Shown here piece by piece: positions 1 through 8,229 of a stretch of DNA of 8,339 bases (positions within the stretch are counted from its first letter, which is position 1; the number at the start of each line of letters is the position of its first letter). The notes beneath the pieces are model-generated. The model was not told the DNA's origin. It made no database searches and saw nothing but the letters and a program-made list of their open reading frames with translations. The stretch is taken from positions 1 through 8,339 of the forward strand of contig JANRIC010000137.1 of assembly GCA_033765345.1 (NCBI GenBank), in the 5' to 3' direction. The translations under genes and the position numbers were made by a program. This stretch comes from JANRIC01 sp033765345. Its GTDB lineage: Bacteria; Bacteroidota; Bacteroidia; Cytophagales; Microscillaceae.

Positions 1-3000
1 TTCGTCTTCGCCAAAGTTGTCCATGTGGGCTACGTATTGCCTGAACTCGGGGCGGCGGAAGCTCATGCGGAGGTTGCCCTGGTGGTCGGTGTAGAAGTAT
101 TCGTAGGCGTACTGAGTCCCTCCGGTGATTCGGGGCGGTAGAGCGCGCCCTTCGGAGGTGTGGATAAATTGCAGTTCGTCATTTTGGTAGACGAAGGCAC
201 CGAGGTAGTCGGTCTGGATCTCGTCTATGACATCGGGGGTCTCCCAGGAGACTACTTTGCGTAGTACATTGCCTGCGGCATCGTAGGTGTATCTGATCTC
301 TCCGCTCAGGCCTGCTGCGCCGAAGGTGATTATTGAGGGTAAGTCTAAGTGGTTGTATTGGACGGATTGCAGGGCTTGGTTGAGGTCGCTGAGCAGGAAG
401 CCGTTGTCATTGTAGGTCATTTCCTGGGTTATGCCATTATTGGATTTGCGACTGATCTGTCCGTCCCAATCGCTAAAGTCACCGGATAGTCCGGTACGGG
501 TAGAGCCGCTTTCGCGGGCATCATCTACGGCGGTGAGTTGATTGCCTCTATAGTGGTAGGTGAGCTGGTCTATCTGTCCGAAGGTAGGATTGTCTTGTAC
601 TACTCTGCCTTGTAAGCCGCTCCTACTCAGGCTTTGTATATTGCCGTTCAGGTCATAGGCAGGGATGCTGAGGTCAAAGTTTTCTGCGGTATTTTGGCTA
701 CCGTAATCGGCGTTTTGCAGGCGGCCAAGTGCATCATAGGTATAGGCATAGCTGCGCTGTACGTCGTCAAGGTTGCTGCGCCATCTGACTTCTGCTATGC
801 TGCCGTCGTAGCGGGTCGGAGCTTGGCTGGGCTGTTCGTATTCAAACTCCATGCCGAAGAGGTCTTGTACGGGATGATCCTGGTCGCTGAGGTTGGCATC
901 GTTGATGCTCAATGGCCAACCCTGGATGTTGGAGCGGTAGTCTATTTTTTGGAGGGCATCATTGCCGGAGCCTCCTACTCGCTTGGTGAGTAGCTCGCCC
1001 GTCTCGCCATAGCTTAGCTCTGAGAGTACTTCGGTGCTGGGGCTGATGACGTAGTCGTCATCAATTTGCTCAGATACGCTGATGAGCTGTCGTGTGGCAT
1101 CATATACGTAGGTATCTGTGATGGTGACGGTTTGCAGGGTACCGTCGCCGTCGGGGTCTACCTGGTGTCGGGCAAAGCTTTTGATCTCTCTCCCATCGAA
1201 GTGATATTGGGTAGTGATGATGTCTTCGCCGCCGAGGTGGTTGTCACTTTGTACCTGAATGACCCGATGATCATCATCATAAAACACGGCGGTATGAAGC
1301 CATTCATCAGGAGCGTTGGGATTGGGATTCAGGATTTTTACTTTTCCTCCGGTGCTGAGGCCGTCTACCCGATCAAAGACTTTGGGTAGCTCCTGGTCGG
1401 GAAGGATTTCGGTAAATTGGGAGTTGAAATTCTGGAAGTTGCTTATTCCACCCTCGATAAATTCGTAGCCATCATAATAACGGAAAGAAAGGATTTCGTC
1501 TTTGTCTTCGTCAATGGCTGGAAAAGACTGATCGGTGGAGTAATTGAAATCGTGGTTGCTTGCCAGCCTGAAAGAGTATCCCTGACCGGGCGTAGCGGTA
1601 AAGACGGCGTTGGGCCTCAAAGTGATGCTTTTGGCAGCGATTTGATCTACAGCCTGGGCAGGTGGCTGTGTCAGGATTAGGTTTTCGGGATAGTTGTGGA
1701 TGGTCAGTTGAGGGTTCTCAAAGGTGATGGTTATATTGTCAGCGTTTGCCTGTAATACTTCGCGGCTTTGAGCGGCTGAGGCTAGGAATATTCCGCTCAT
1801 GATTTCTCGCCCGTAGCGGTCATACTTGATGAAGGACCATCGGGTATTTCCCTGGGGGTCTGCACGACGCTGCTCTCCGTCTTGTGTGAGTACGACCTGG
1901 TCATTGCGGTTGTAGACCATGTACATTGTTGCAGCACCTGGAACGGTTTTTTCAATGACTCTTCCTCGTTTGTCGTATTTGAAGGTGTAGCAGTAAGTGA
2001 GGAGGATGTTTTGCGGACTTCCGGGAGCGATGGCGTAGAGGTTCCATCCATTGGTCCTTAAGAGGTTTACAGCCAAAGGAGGAATGATGGCTCTTAGTTG
2101 CCCCAAATCATCATAGACCTGGTAAGTGTCTAACTCTTCTGTGCCGTTGTATACTTTTTGCAGGATGGTCTGCCCCAGCGAATTGGTATAGGTTCGGCTG
2201 CGATTGAAGATAACTGTGGAGCTGTTTTGTAAGCTAGTGGGGGTTTGTATCTCGGTGACGGAAAGCTGCCGGTCTCCGTAGTTTTGATTGGGAGTAGAGG
2301 CAGATACGATCTGACCGTTTGTATGGTTGTATTGCAGTCGTCTTATGTTTTCCTGGGCAGCAGAAAGGAAGTAGCTGTATCTGGCGGTTCGCCCTCCTCC
2401 GGCGGTAGAAGTGGGATTCCACAGCTGACCTACTGAACCTTGCTCCAGCACGCGCTGCAAAGGAGATGCCTCCAAGATGCTATGGCTATACGGATGGCTT
2501 TCAGGATCGGTATTGGTCTTAGTGGGATCATTCCAGAAAATCCCCTGCGCAGTAAAAGCATCTTTTTGGTATTTACCATTATTCCCTCTGGTATAGGCTA
2601 GGTAGCTAAAGGTAGCTCTACCGTACTCATCATAGTGTACGGGCTGGATGACATCCTGCTGGCTAGGGCTGGCTTTGTGATTGACTGTCTGGAGCGTTCT
2701 TCCAAGTCCATCCATGTAGGTAGTGACCTGATCTGCTTTGGTGACATTAAGTCCGGGAATTTGACTCGGAGAGGTAATTCCTTTGGTATGTACGGTACGT
2801 TGCCTTACAAAATTCAGGTCGTCGCCACAATCTACAAAAGCAGGAGTAATGGTAATAAAGCTACCTATACATCCTGGCTGAGATAATGATTTGAAACGTA
2901 CTTGATAACTTTCAGAGGTGTAGGTAAATCTTTCTAAAACTGCCCCTTCGGCAAGGATATTATTGAGGTCGGTAGACACATACCATTCTGCCTTGTAACC

Positions 3001-3165
3001 GCTTAAAGGCTGTACCCCTACGACAAATTCTTTTCCCAGACAAACTGAGCCGGTATTAATCGGTGTAGGTGTGGGAATACTTCCACATTGAGCCAACACA
3101 CTACCCGACCAGCATAGTAATTGGACTAGTGCTAAAAGACCATATTTTCGGATGAATGAATTCAT
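1..3165 (-). CDS. RHS-repeat protein with DUF6443-type N-terminus, secreted (3' end beyond window)
   Basis: I translated this frame codon by codon: 1055 codons without a stop from the ATG at 3165 to base 1, so the C-terminus lies outside. Residues 1-26 look like a signal peptide (hydrophobic LLALVQLL, likely cut after VLA). Residues about 32-107 resemble an Ig-like/PKD-like domain with Cys42 and Cys99. The Bacteroidota RHS (DUF6443) pattern follows: GLGRTLQTVNHKASPSQQD (153-171), YDDLGQLRAIIPP (351-363), KYDKRGRVIEKTVPG (396-410), KYDRYGRE (447-454), IDYRSNIQGWPLSIND (741-756), DLFGMEFEY (768-776). YD repeats include YAYTYDALGRL (806-816) and YTYDAAGNVLRK (959-970). The core ends in EGR (1005-1007) and TDHQGNLR (1025-1032, usually DHLGN). 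Proteins of this family form hollow beta-cages and often carry a variable C-terminal effector; none is visible here. The gene starts 44 bp after the SpvB-like gene, on the same strand. The RHS assignment is firm; a toxin role is inferred. Confidence 0.93.
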   Translation of the reverse strand, partial: MNSFIRKYGLLALVQLLCWSGSVLAQCGSIPTPTPINTGSVCLGKEFVVGVQPLSGYKAEWYVSTDLNNILAEGAVLERFTYTSESYQVRFKSLSQPGCIGSFITITPAFVDCGDDLNFVRQRTVHTKGITSPSQIPGLNVTKADQVTTYMDGLGRTLQTVNHKASPSQQDVIQPVHYDEYGRATFSYLAYTRGNNGKYQKDAFTAQGIFWNDPTKTNTDPESHPYSHSILEASPLQRVLEQGSVGQLWNPTSTAGGGRTARYSYFLSAAQENIRRLQYNHTNGQIVSASTPNQNYGDRQLSVTEIQTPTSLQNSSTVIFNRSRTYTNSLGQTILQKVYNGTEELDTYQVYDDLGQLRAIIPPLAVNLLRTNGWNLYAIAPGSPQNILLTYCYTFKYDKRGRVIEKTVPGAATMYMVYNRNDQVVLTQDGEQRRADPQGNTRWSFIKYDRYGREIMSGIFLASAAQSREVLQANADNITITFENPQLTIHNYPENLILTQPPAQAVDQIAAKSITLRPNAVFTATPGQGYSFRLASNHDFNYSTDQSFPAIDEDKDEILSFRYYDGYEFIEGGISNFQNFNSQFTEILPDQELPKVFDRVDGLSTGGKVKILNPNPNAPDEWLHTAVFYDDDHRVIQVQSDNHLGGEDIITTQYHFDGREIKSFARHQVDPDGDGTLQTVTITDTYVYDATRQLISVSEQIDDDYVISPSTEVLSELSYGETGELLTKRVGGSGNDALQKIDYRSNIQGWPLSINDANLSDQDHPVQDLFGMEFEYEQPSQAPTRYDGSIAEVRWRSNLDDVQRSYAYTYDALGRLQNADYGSQNTAENFDLSIPAYDLNGNIQSLSRSGLQGRVVQDNPTFGQIDQLTYHYRGNQLTAVDDARESGSTRTGLSGDFSDWDGQISRKSNNGITQEMTYNDNGFLLSDLNQALQSVQYNHLDLPSIITFGAAGLSGEIRYTYDAAGNVLRKVVSWETPDVIDEIQTDYLGAFVYQNDELQFIHTSEGRALPPRITGGTQYAYEYFYTDHQGNLRMSFRRPEFRQYVAHMDNFGEDE

Positions 3166-3209
3166 ATTTGTATAAATTTAATGTTTTTATCAGGATGTCG
3201 TCATAAATT
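3166..3209 (-). other. Short AT-rich intergenic gap, no promoter or terminator recognised
   Basis: This 44-bp spacer separates the stop of the SpvB-like gene from the RHS start codon. On the minus strand it ends in an AT-rich leader (TTAAATTTATACAAAT) just before ATG, with no purine-rich Shine-Dalgarno sequence, as is common in Bacteroidota. I see neither a clear TAnnTTTG -7 element nor a hairpin with a U-tract. The simplest reading is that both genes share one transcript. Confidence 0.5.
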
Positions 3210-6200
3210 TTAATTACAACTCGAGAAATTTATAAATTGATCGGGTGTGGTAAAAACTCGTCCACAAGCATCTGTAATTTCACACTTTACATAGTAAGAG
3301 GCCAGAATACTACAGAAGAAATCTATTTCGGTTTGACCGTCTACTGAGCTTTGATAAACCCAATTGGTATTCGGAACGTGTTTGGTATACCACTTTATAC
3401 TTTGATAAGGTGTCTTGCCTCCACTTGGCTGTACCCTGATTTTGAGTTGATCGCAAGTTTGTACGTATGGGATATTATCACAACCGATTTGCTCATAGCT
3501 CCAGTTAGCAAATCCTCCATTCCGGGCAAAAGGTTGCAATGTGGCACTGATTGGGCTGAAAATTGTGATGTTTTCGCTTGTTTCCTGATTGGGATAGCCG
3601 GGTTTATACACTTTAAGAGTTACCTGATAAGTACCTGCATTTTGATAAGTATGATAGGGGAACTGACCTATGATTTTATCGGTTCCATCTCCGAAATCCC
3701 AGACAAAGGTTGGATCTGTGCCAATGCCGTCTCTAACTACCTGAGCAGAAAATGATTTGGTTTCTCCTGGGTAATTATTTGCACATGGATCAAAGTCCAT
3801 CTTGACGTTGAGGCGTTGGGAATAATGGTAAGTGTTTTCGGAGATAAGGTTTTTATCCTGATCCCAGACCAAATTTAAGCGGTTCTGATCATCGTATGTA
3901 TAATGTGTACTGAGGCTATTGGCATCCGAGGCGGAGTTGACACCCACCAAGGGAATATGGGTATAGGTGACCATGGAGGCATCGACAGGATGAATTCTGA
4001 CTTCATCAATCAAAACACCGGGAGCATTAATTGTAATATTGCCTGTGGCATTCAGTGTGACGTTCCATGCTTGGTAAGTAAATTGGTTAGAATTAATATT
4101 TCTGCTTGCTCCATTGACTGAGATGCTATTACTATTGGCCATACGTACCCATAAAGAAACTTTGTAAGTGCCCGCAGGAAGGTTATTACGAACCAAAATC
4201 CCTCTGAAGCTTTTTGTGCCTGTATGGGCAAGAGGGGGCTCTGGGGAAATGAGTCCGGGACTAGGGGTATATGTCCAAAGGGAAGCTTGGGGACTTGACT
4301 CAAAACTTTCATATCCTACCTGATTTGAGGTGGCATTGACTACCTGCGCCATCGTCAGGTTATTGGTTTCGTCATAAATGGTAGTGGTAATGGGGTTTTG
4401 GCGGCTTCTTTGTTCTTTGATGCGTACACGATGGTCATAAACAGTAGAGAGTTCCTGAGATACCCACCAACGGGTATCAAGGTTTAGGCTTCCATTGGTG
4501 CTAAGTGTGGTTTCTGTATATTCGCTGGCAGTCATGGGAATGGGACGGTCGGTCTCGATGACCAATACATCCTGAGGGACGATAAAACCTGTGGTGCTTT
4601 TAATTACAGCTAATGGGAAGATGTTAAAACCACCTGAGAAATTATCCTCCAATTTAGGGTAGAATTTATTAAAGCTTTGGGTCTGATTGATGATCGCATA
4701 TTTTGTATGCGACCCAGATAATAAGAAGAAACTATTTCCCGGTTTTTCTTCTATGGATTGCTCCTCGATGACCGTACTATTCATGCCTCTTCTGAGCATC
4801 TCAATGTAAATATCGGCTGTACCGCCTGTGGGTGTAAAAGGAGAAGAAATTACCCCCATAGTGCTATTATTATAAGGAAATGGATAGGAAAGATCATTGG
4901 TACTTACAAAATCTACGGGATATTTGTAGCGAGTGAGTAGTTTTCTGCCTTCCCAATTGGTGTTTTTGACTTCTTTGACCTGTAAGTTTTTGGGATTATA
5001 GGTGTACTCAGTGGTCTGTGTGGCAAATGTCTGGTTGTTCTGGTCTTTGTCATCGTAGGTTTTTTGAGTCACTTGTTTCATATAAAACCATTCGGACAAC
5101 TCCTTGTAAACACCATATACCATACGATGTGATCTGTCACTGGTAGAACCCTGGATATAGGCCAAACCGCCACCTTCTATGACCAAACCCCGTGCAACGC
5201 TGTGGTCAAGCTCTGTGCTGCTTCTGCGTGGATAAGGGGTTGGAGGGTTAAACTCATAAGTATGCTCAGTTAAAGATAGAGTACGTCCAGACTCACTTTT
5301 TACCTTTACAGCTAAGGGTAAGCCCCTCCGCCACATGCGCGTAGTATTGGGTAAATAAGGTGGTTGGTCATTGGATAAGACCGGATTCCCAATTGTAATA
5401 TGGGAATCAGCCAGAGAATAGGTGGTTGGTGAGACTCCCGGCTGTAAAGAAACAATCGCGTTATAGGGGTCATTTGTATGATGTACCCGTAGTTCATACT
5501 TCTCCGGTAAAATATCCTTGTACAAAGCATCTTCAAAATGGCTGAACTTATGAATCACCTGACCTCTGCCTGGTTCTTGGAGTGTGACATACTTGTAAAT
5601 CAGATTACTTCCATTGGTAAGTAGATTGTAATTTGCAGGATGAGAGGAAAAAATGGCATAGGTGGGGAAATTTTCAGGACTGGTGCCACTACCATGAAAA
5701 CCCCTGACATACTGTACTGGGAATAAGAGGTTGTTAATTGTTCCACTGGATTGTAGGGCTTGGCCGTCTTCTGCTCGGTTATAGGTGTAGATTTGTTCAA
5801 AATTTTGGTCTGGATTCAAATTATCCCCTGAGATAATCCGACGAATGCGTAAGCCACCCCATTTTTGATTTTGCCCGTTTTGATCCAGATAATCATTTAG
5901 TTCGTATTCATATTCTACCCAGCCTCCGGTCGGGTAAACAATTTTTTGAATTGTTCCTCTGCGGGTGGTTTCCAGAGAAGGGTTACGGTTTGCACCATTA
6001 TAGTAGGTATTATCATAAGGATTTGACCAGGGAGGTATGCCGGTAAGGCTTCCATTGTTATTATAAAATCCCCAGTAATCAATCTCGAAGCTTCCTTGGG
6101 GAGGAAGATTACCACTATAGTAGCTAAATAAATAGGGATTGTCCTGATCAACTTGTAGTTTGTCGAGGCGCAAACCTCTCATAAAACTACTTGTTACGTT

Positions 6201-7397
6201 AGAATACCCAAAAGAGATTTCTTTTAGTACATCGTTTTGAAGATTTTTTACCGTGATCTTGCTAATTGCTTTTCCTCCCGTGAAATCTGTACGAGTATGA
6301 TTGTATTCGAAATCGATTCTTCCTTGAGGAAAACGAATGGCTGAAATTGATACTGTGTAAGGAATCGTTTGGGTAGAGGTAATATTTATAACCTGAGTTG
6401 GGATATTAGCGGAGGCTGATCCCCTGAGCAGGATGTATCTATTCTTGGTAATTTGACTGTATGAATAGCTGGGTTGTATAGTAGTATTATAATCAAAATA
6501 AATCTCTACTTTGCCATTCGGTGCAATGATTTCACTAAGGTACCAGGTGGTGGTGTAGGTCTGTTCGTGAGTCTGAGCCGGAGAGTCACCAATTGCCGGA
6601 ATATCGGTGCGGTTGGTTAATTTTTCTTTGGCTTTGAAAACATAATTCATACCGCTGCCATCGGTAATTACCCAGCTTTGAAATGCATTTTGATCACAAC
6701 CAACGGTATTTGAAGTATTTCTTTGAAAAGTGATCTTCAAATTTTGGTAAGGTGTAAGCACCGGAAATCCATAAGCATCCAGTACAAAACGTCCGCTCAA
6801 TCCCATTACATTAAAGTAATAAATGTCAGGTTGGGTATCCCATTTGCCGTCAAGGTCTGACTCTCCTTCTGCATCCACACCTGTGATACCTCTCAAAACA
6901 TTTCTAATGCTGTCATAACTATCAACTTGCAGGGGGGCAGAGGGATTTAAAATTTGTTCCACTGCTCTGCCTTTATTACCGCAATGCCAACCGAATTCCG
7001 AACCACTTACATCATAGCCTGCATATCCATTTGCCAGGTCATCCGGTTTATCCTGTACAATGCGAGTAATAAATCCGCCGGTGGATAGACTCCATCCCAT
7101 CCCGACATTTCCGGCAAATTGATTTACAGGTATTCCGGTGGCGGCATAATTCAGCGTGACAGGAACCTGGCCAAAGTACCCGCTTGCACCACACAGAGGG
7201 ATGCTTAAATTCAATGTACCTGTGGGCATATTGACGGAACCTAATCCCCCACTACCTGACAGACCAGGGGCAGAAGGTAAGACAGAATTGTCTATGTTGA
7301 CACCAGCCTGCCCGAAAAGTTTCGGTATAATAAAAGTTTGAAGGAGGAAAATGAACATGATTGTTTTCGCTCCATCAGAAAGGCGATTGTATATCAT
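3210..7397 (-). CDS. Secreted SpvB/TcB-like protein with jelly-roll-like, YD-repeat, PKD and Ig-like modules
   Basis: Complete at 1395 residues. An N-terminal export signal covers about 1-30 (hydrophobic IMFIFLLQTFIIPKLFG, probable cut after GQ); Met14 is an alternative start that would give a more typical signal peptide. Residues about 47-112 match the SpvB/TcB start pattern: PTGTLNLSIPL, then LNYAATGIPVNQ, then GNVGMGWSLSTGGFITR. The next about 700 residues have motifs shared by large Bacteroidota proteins encoded near RHS genes: WYLSEIIAPNGKVEIYFDY, a DYWGFYNN block near 440, and YPTGGWVEYEYE near 490. Residues about 1028-1135 (GYESFE to DEVRIHP) look like a jelly-roll carbohydrate-binding fold. 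A YD repeat (HYTYDDQNRL) lies near 1164-1176. A PKD domain with WDFGDGTD at 1233-1240 follows, then a Cys-containing Ig-like tail ending FSSCN. I see no type IX sorting domain. It lies 27 bp after the LRR frame and 44 bp before the RHS gene. Function is inferred: possibly part of a split Tc/Rhs shell. Confidence 0.88.
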   Translation of the reverse strand: MIYNRLSDGAKTIMFIFLLQTFIIPKLFGQAGVNIDNSVLPSAPGLSGSGGLGSVNMPTGTLNLSIPLCGASGYFGQVPVTLNYAATGIPVNQFAGNVGMGWSLSTGGFITRIVQDKPDDLANGYAGYDVSGSEFGWHCGNKGRAVEQILNPSAPLQVDSYDSIRNVLRGITGVDAEGESDLDGKWDTQPDIYYFNVMGLSGRFVLDAYGFPVLTPYQNLKITFQRNTSNTVGCDQNAFQSWVITDGSGMNYVFKAKEKLTNRTDIPAIGDSPAQTHEQTYTTTWYLSEIIAPNGKVEIYFDYNTTIQPSYSYSQITKNRYILLRGSASANIPTQVINITSTQTIPYTVSISAIRFPQGRIDFEYNHTRTDFTGGKAISKITVKNLQNDVLKEISFGYSNVTSSFMRGLRLDKLQVDQDNPYLFSYYSGNLPPQGSFEIDYWGFYNNNGSLTGIPPWSNPYDNTYYNGANRNPSLETTRRGTIQKIVYPTGGWVEYEYELNDYLDQNGQNQKWGGLRIRRIISGDNLNPDQNFEQIYTYNRAEDGQALQSSGTINNLLFPVQYVRGFHGSGTSPENFPTYAIFSSHPANYNLLTNGSNLIYKYVTLQEPGRGQVIHKFSHFEDALYKDILPEKYELRVHHTNDPYNAIVSLQPGVSPTTYSLADSHITIGNPVLSNDQPPYLPNTTRMWRRGLPLAVKVKSESGRTLSLTEHTYEFNPPTPYPRRSSTELDHSVARGLVIEGGGLAYIQGSTSDRSHRMVYGVYKELSEWFYMKQVTQKTYDDKDQNNQTFATQTTEYTYNPKNLQVKEVKNTNWEGRKLLTRYKYPVDFVSTNDLSYPFPYNNSTMGVISSPFTPTGGTADIYIEMLRRGMNSTVIEEQSIEEKPGNSFFLLSGSHTKYAIINQTQSFNKFYPKLEDNFSGGFNIFPLAVIKSTTGFIVPQDVLVIETDRPIPMTASEYTETTLSTNGSLNLDTRWWVSQELSTVYDHRVRIKEQRSRQNPITTTIYDETNNLTMAQVVNATSNQVGYESFESSPQASLWTYTPSPGLISPEPPLAHTGTKSFRGILVRNNLPAGTYKVSLWVRMANSNSISVNGASRNINSNQFTYQAWNVTLNATGNITINAPGVLIDEVRIHPVDASMVTYTHIPLVGVNSASDANSLSTHYTYDDQNRLNLVWDQDKNLISENTYHYSQRLNVKMDFDPCANNYPGETKSFSAQVVRDGIGTDPTFVWDFGDGTDKIIGQFPYHTYQNAGTYQVTLKVYKPGYPNQETSENITIFSPISATLQPFARNGGFANWSYEQIGCDNIPYVQTCDQLKIRVQPSGGKTPYQSIKWYTKHVPNTNWVYQSSVDGQTEIDFFCSILASYYVKCEITDACGRVFTTPDQFINFSSCN

Positions 7398-7424
7398 ATT
7401 TTTATTCTTTAAAGATTTTTAATT
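7398..7424 (-). other. Very AT-rich 27-bp gap between the LRR frame and the SpvB-like gene
   Basis: On the minus strand the spacer is almost all A and T (AATTAAAAATCTTTAAAGAA, then TAAAAAT before ATG). It has no Shine-Dalgarno sequence and no terminator hairpin. It is too short to hold a usual Bacteroidota promoter, so any promoter for the SpvB-like gene would have to lie inside or upstream of the LRR frame. Confidence 0.5.
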
Positions 7425-8229
7425 TTAAAATCCTAATAAACCTTTTGCGTTGGGTAGAACCGATTGAAGTCTCTTTTTCTCAAGACTTGGAAGCCTGTTA
7501 AAATCTACTTTGAAATTGTGGAGATTTTCCAATTGTCCAATCTCGTCGGGCAGGCGTTCCCAGTTATTTCCGCCTAAGTCCAATTCATGAAGATTCTTTA
7601 GTTTCCCAATTTCCTGGGGTAGCGTAGTCAAATTATTTCCTTGGAGGTTTAAGCTTTCCAATTTACTCAATTGACCTATTGCAGAAGGTAACTGGGTTAA
7701 ATCATTCCCCCATAAATCCAAGGCGTTTAGATTTTCAAGCCCCCCCAATTCGGCGGGTAATTCAGAAAGCAAGTTTTTGCGTAGATTTAATTTCTCTAGA
7801 TTTTTTAAGCCTCCTAATTCAGCAGGTAATTTGGTTAAGATGTTGGTTCTTAAATCCAGTAATTTCAAGTTTTCCAAATCACCCAGTGTTTGAGGAAGCT
7901 CAGAAATCAGATTTTCAGACATCCCCAACCTTTCAAGCCCCTTTAAATTGCCTAAGGAATAGGGAAGCGTCTTCAAATTATTTCTTGAAGCATACAATTC
8001 TTTTAGGTTGCCAAGTTTTCCCAATTCAAAAGGTAGTGAGTTAAGGGCATTTCCATTTAAATCCAGTTTTTTGAGTTGTGTTAAATTCCCAATCTGAGGA
8101 GGTAACCCAAGAAGGCGGTTACCGGAGACGTTTAATTCTTTAAGCTCTTTCAGATGGGTAACCGATGGCGGCAGACTTTTAAACTGATTTAATGAAAGAT
8201 TAAGAAGTTGTTGGGGATTTTCAAAATTA
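7425..8229 (-). pseudogene. Leucine-rich-repeat protein, 5' end missing at an IS junction
   Basis: The frame has about 11 LRRs of 23 residues with the consensus LxxLxLxxNxLxxLPxxigxLxN, for example LKKLDLNGNALNSLPFELGK and LESLNLQGNNLTTLPQEIGK. It ends with a cap, LEKKRLQSVLPNAKGLLGF. Such bacterial LRR proteins usually bind other proteins. The repeat pattern continues upstream of the TTG at 8024, the first usable start codon, through about 8220. The frame then meets a TAG at 8243-8241, just inside the IS end. The only in-frame ATG is at 7922, in mid-repeat. So the natural start and any signal peptide or N-terminal domain are missing, most likely cut off by the IS; the 5' part may lie beyond the IS. 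A shortened product from TTG 8024 (199 residues) is possible. Repeat identity is certain; calling it broken rests on the junction reading. Confidence 0.72.
7497..8219 (-). repeat. Tandem 69-bp LRR-coding units
   Basis: The LRR array is encoded by consecutive units of 69 bp, equal to 23 codons. The clearest pair starts at 7741 and 7810, exactly 69 bp apart; the first 22 bases differ at four positions, and both encode LPAELGGL. Other units are more diverged but keep the same spacing. Unequal recombination between units could change repeat number. Confidence 0.75.

Noticed and set aside
634..1680. Three plus-strand open frames (634-993, 1066-1389, 1417-1680)
   Set aside because: They are antisense to the continuous RHS frame, have no family motifs, and start inside RHS codons. 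The minus-strand frame explains the whole stretch.
3092..3100. Lipoprotein signal (LAQC) at the RHS N-terminus
   Set aside because: The residue before Cys is Gln, which does not fit a lipobox (G, A or S expected). An ordinary signal peptidase site before the Gln fits better.
1..3165. A frameshift or pseudogene in the RHS gene, suggested by no short closed frame there
   Set aside because: Codon-by-codon reading from 3165 to 1 shows no stop and unbroken family motifs; it is simply open at the window edge.
3166..3209. A promoter or terminator between the two large genes
   Set aside because: There is no TAnnTTTG element at a fitting place and no GC-rich hairpin with a T-run; the gap is only 44 bp.
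3351..4121. Plus-strand open frames opposite the PKD and jelly-roll region
   Set aside because: They are shadows of the 1395-codon gene with no recognisable domain or start signal.
7425..8024. An intact 199-residue LRR gene starting at TTG 8024
   Set aside because: The repeat pattern continues without a break upstream of the TTG, which falls in mid-repeat, so this is not a natural start.
7679..8044. Plus-strand open frame of 121 codons
   Set aside because: It is antisense to the LRR array; its open length follows from the 69-bp repeat pattern on the other strand.
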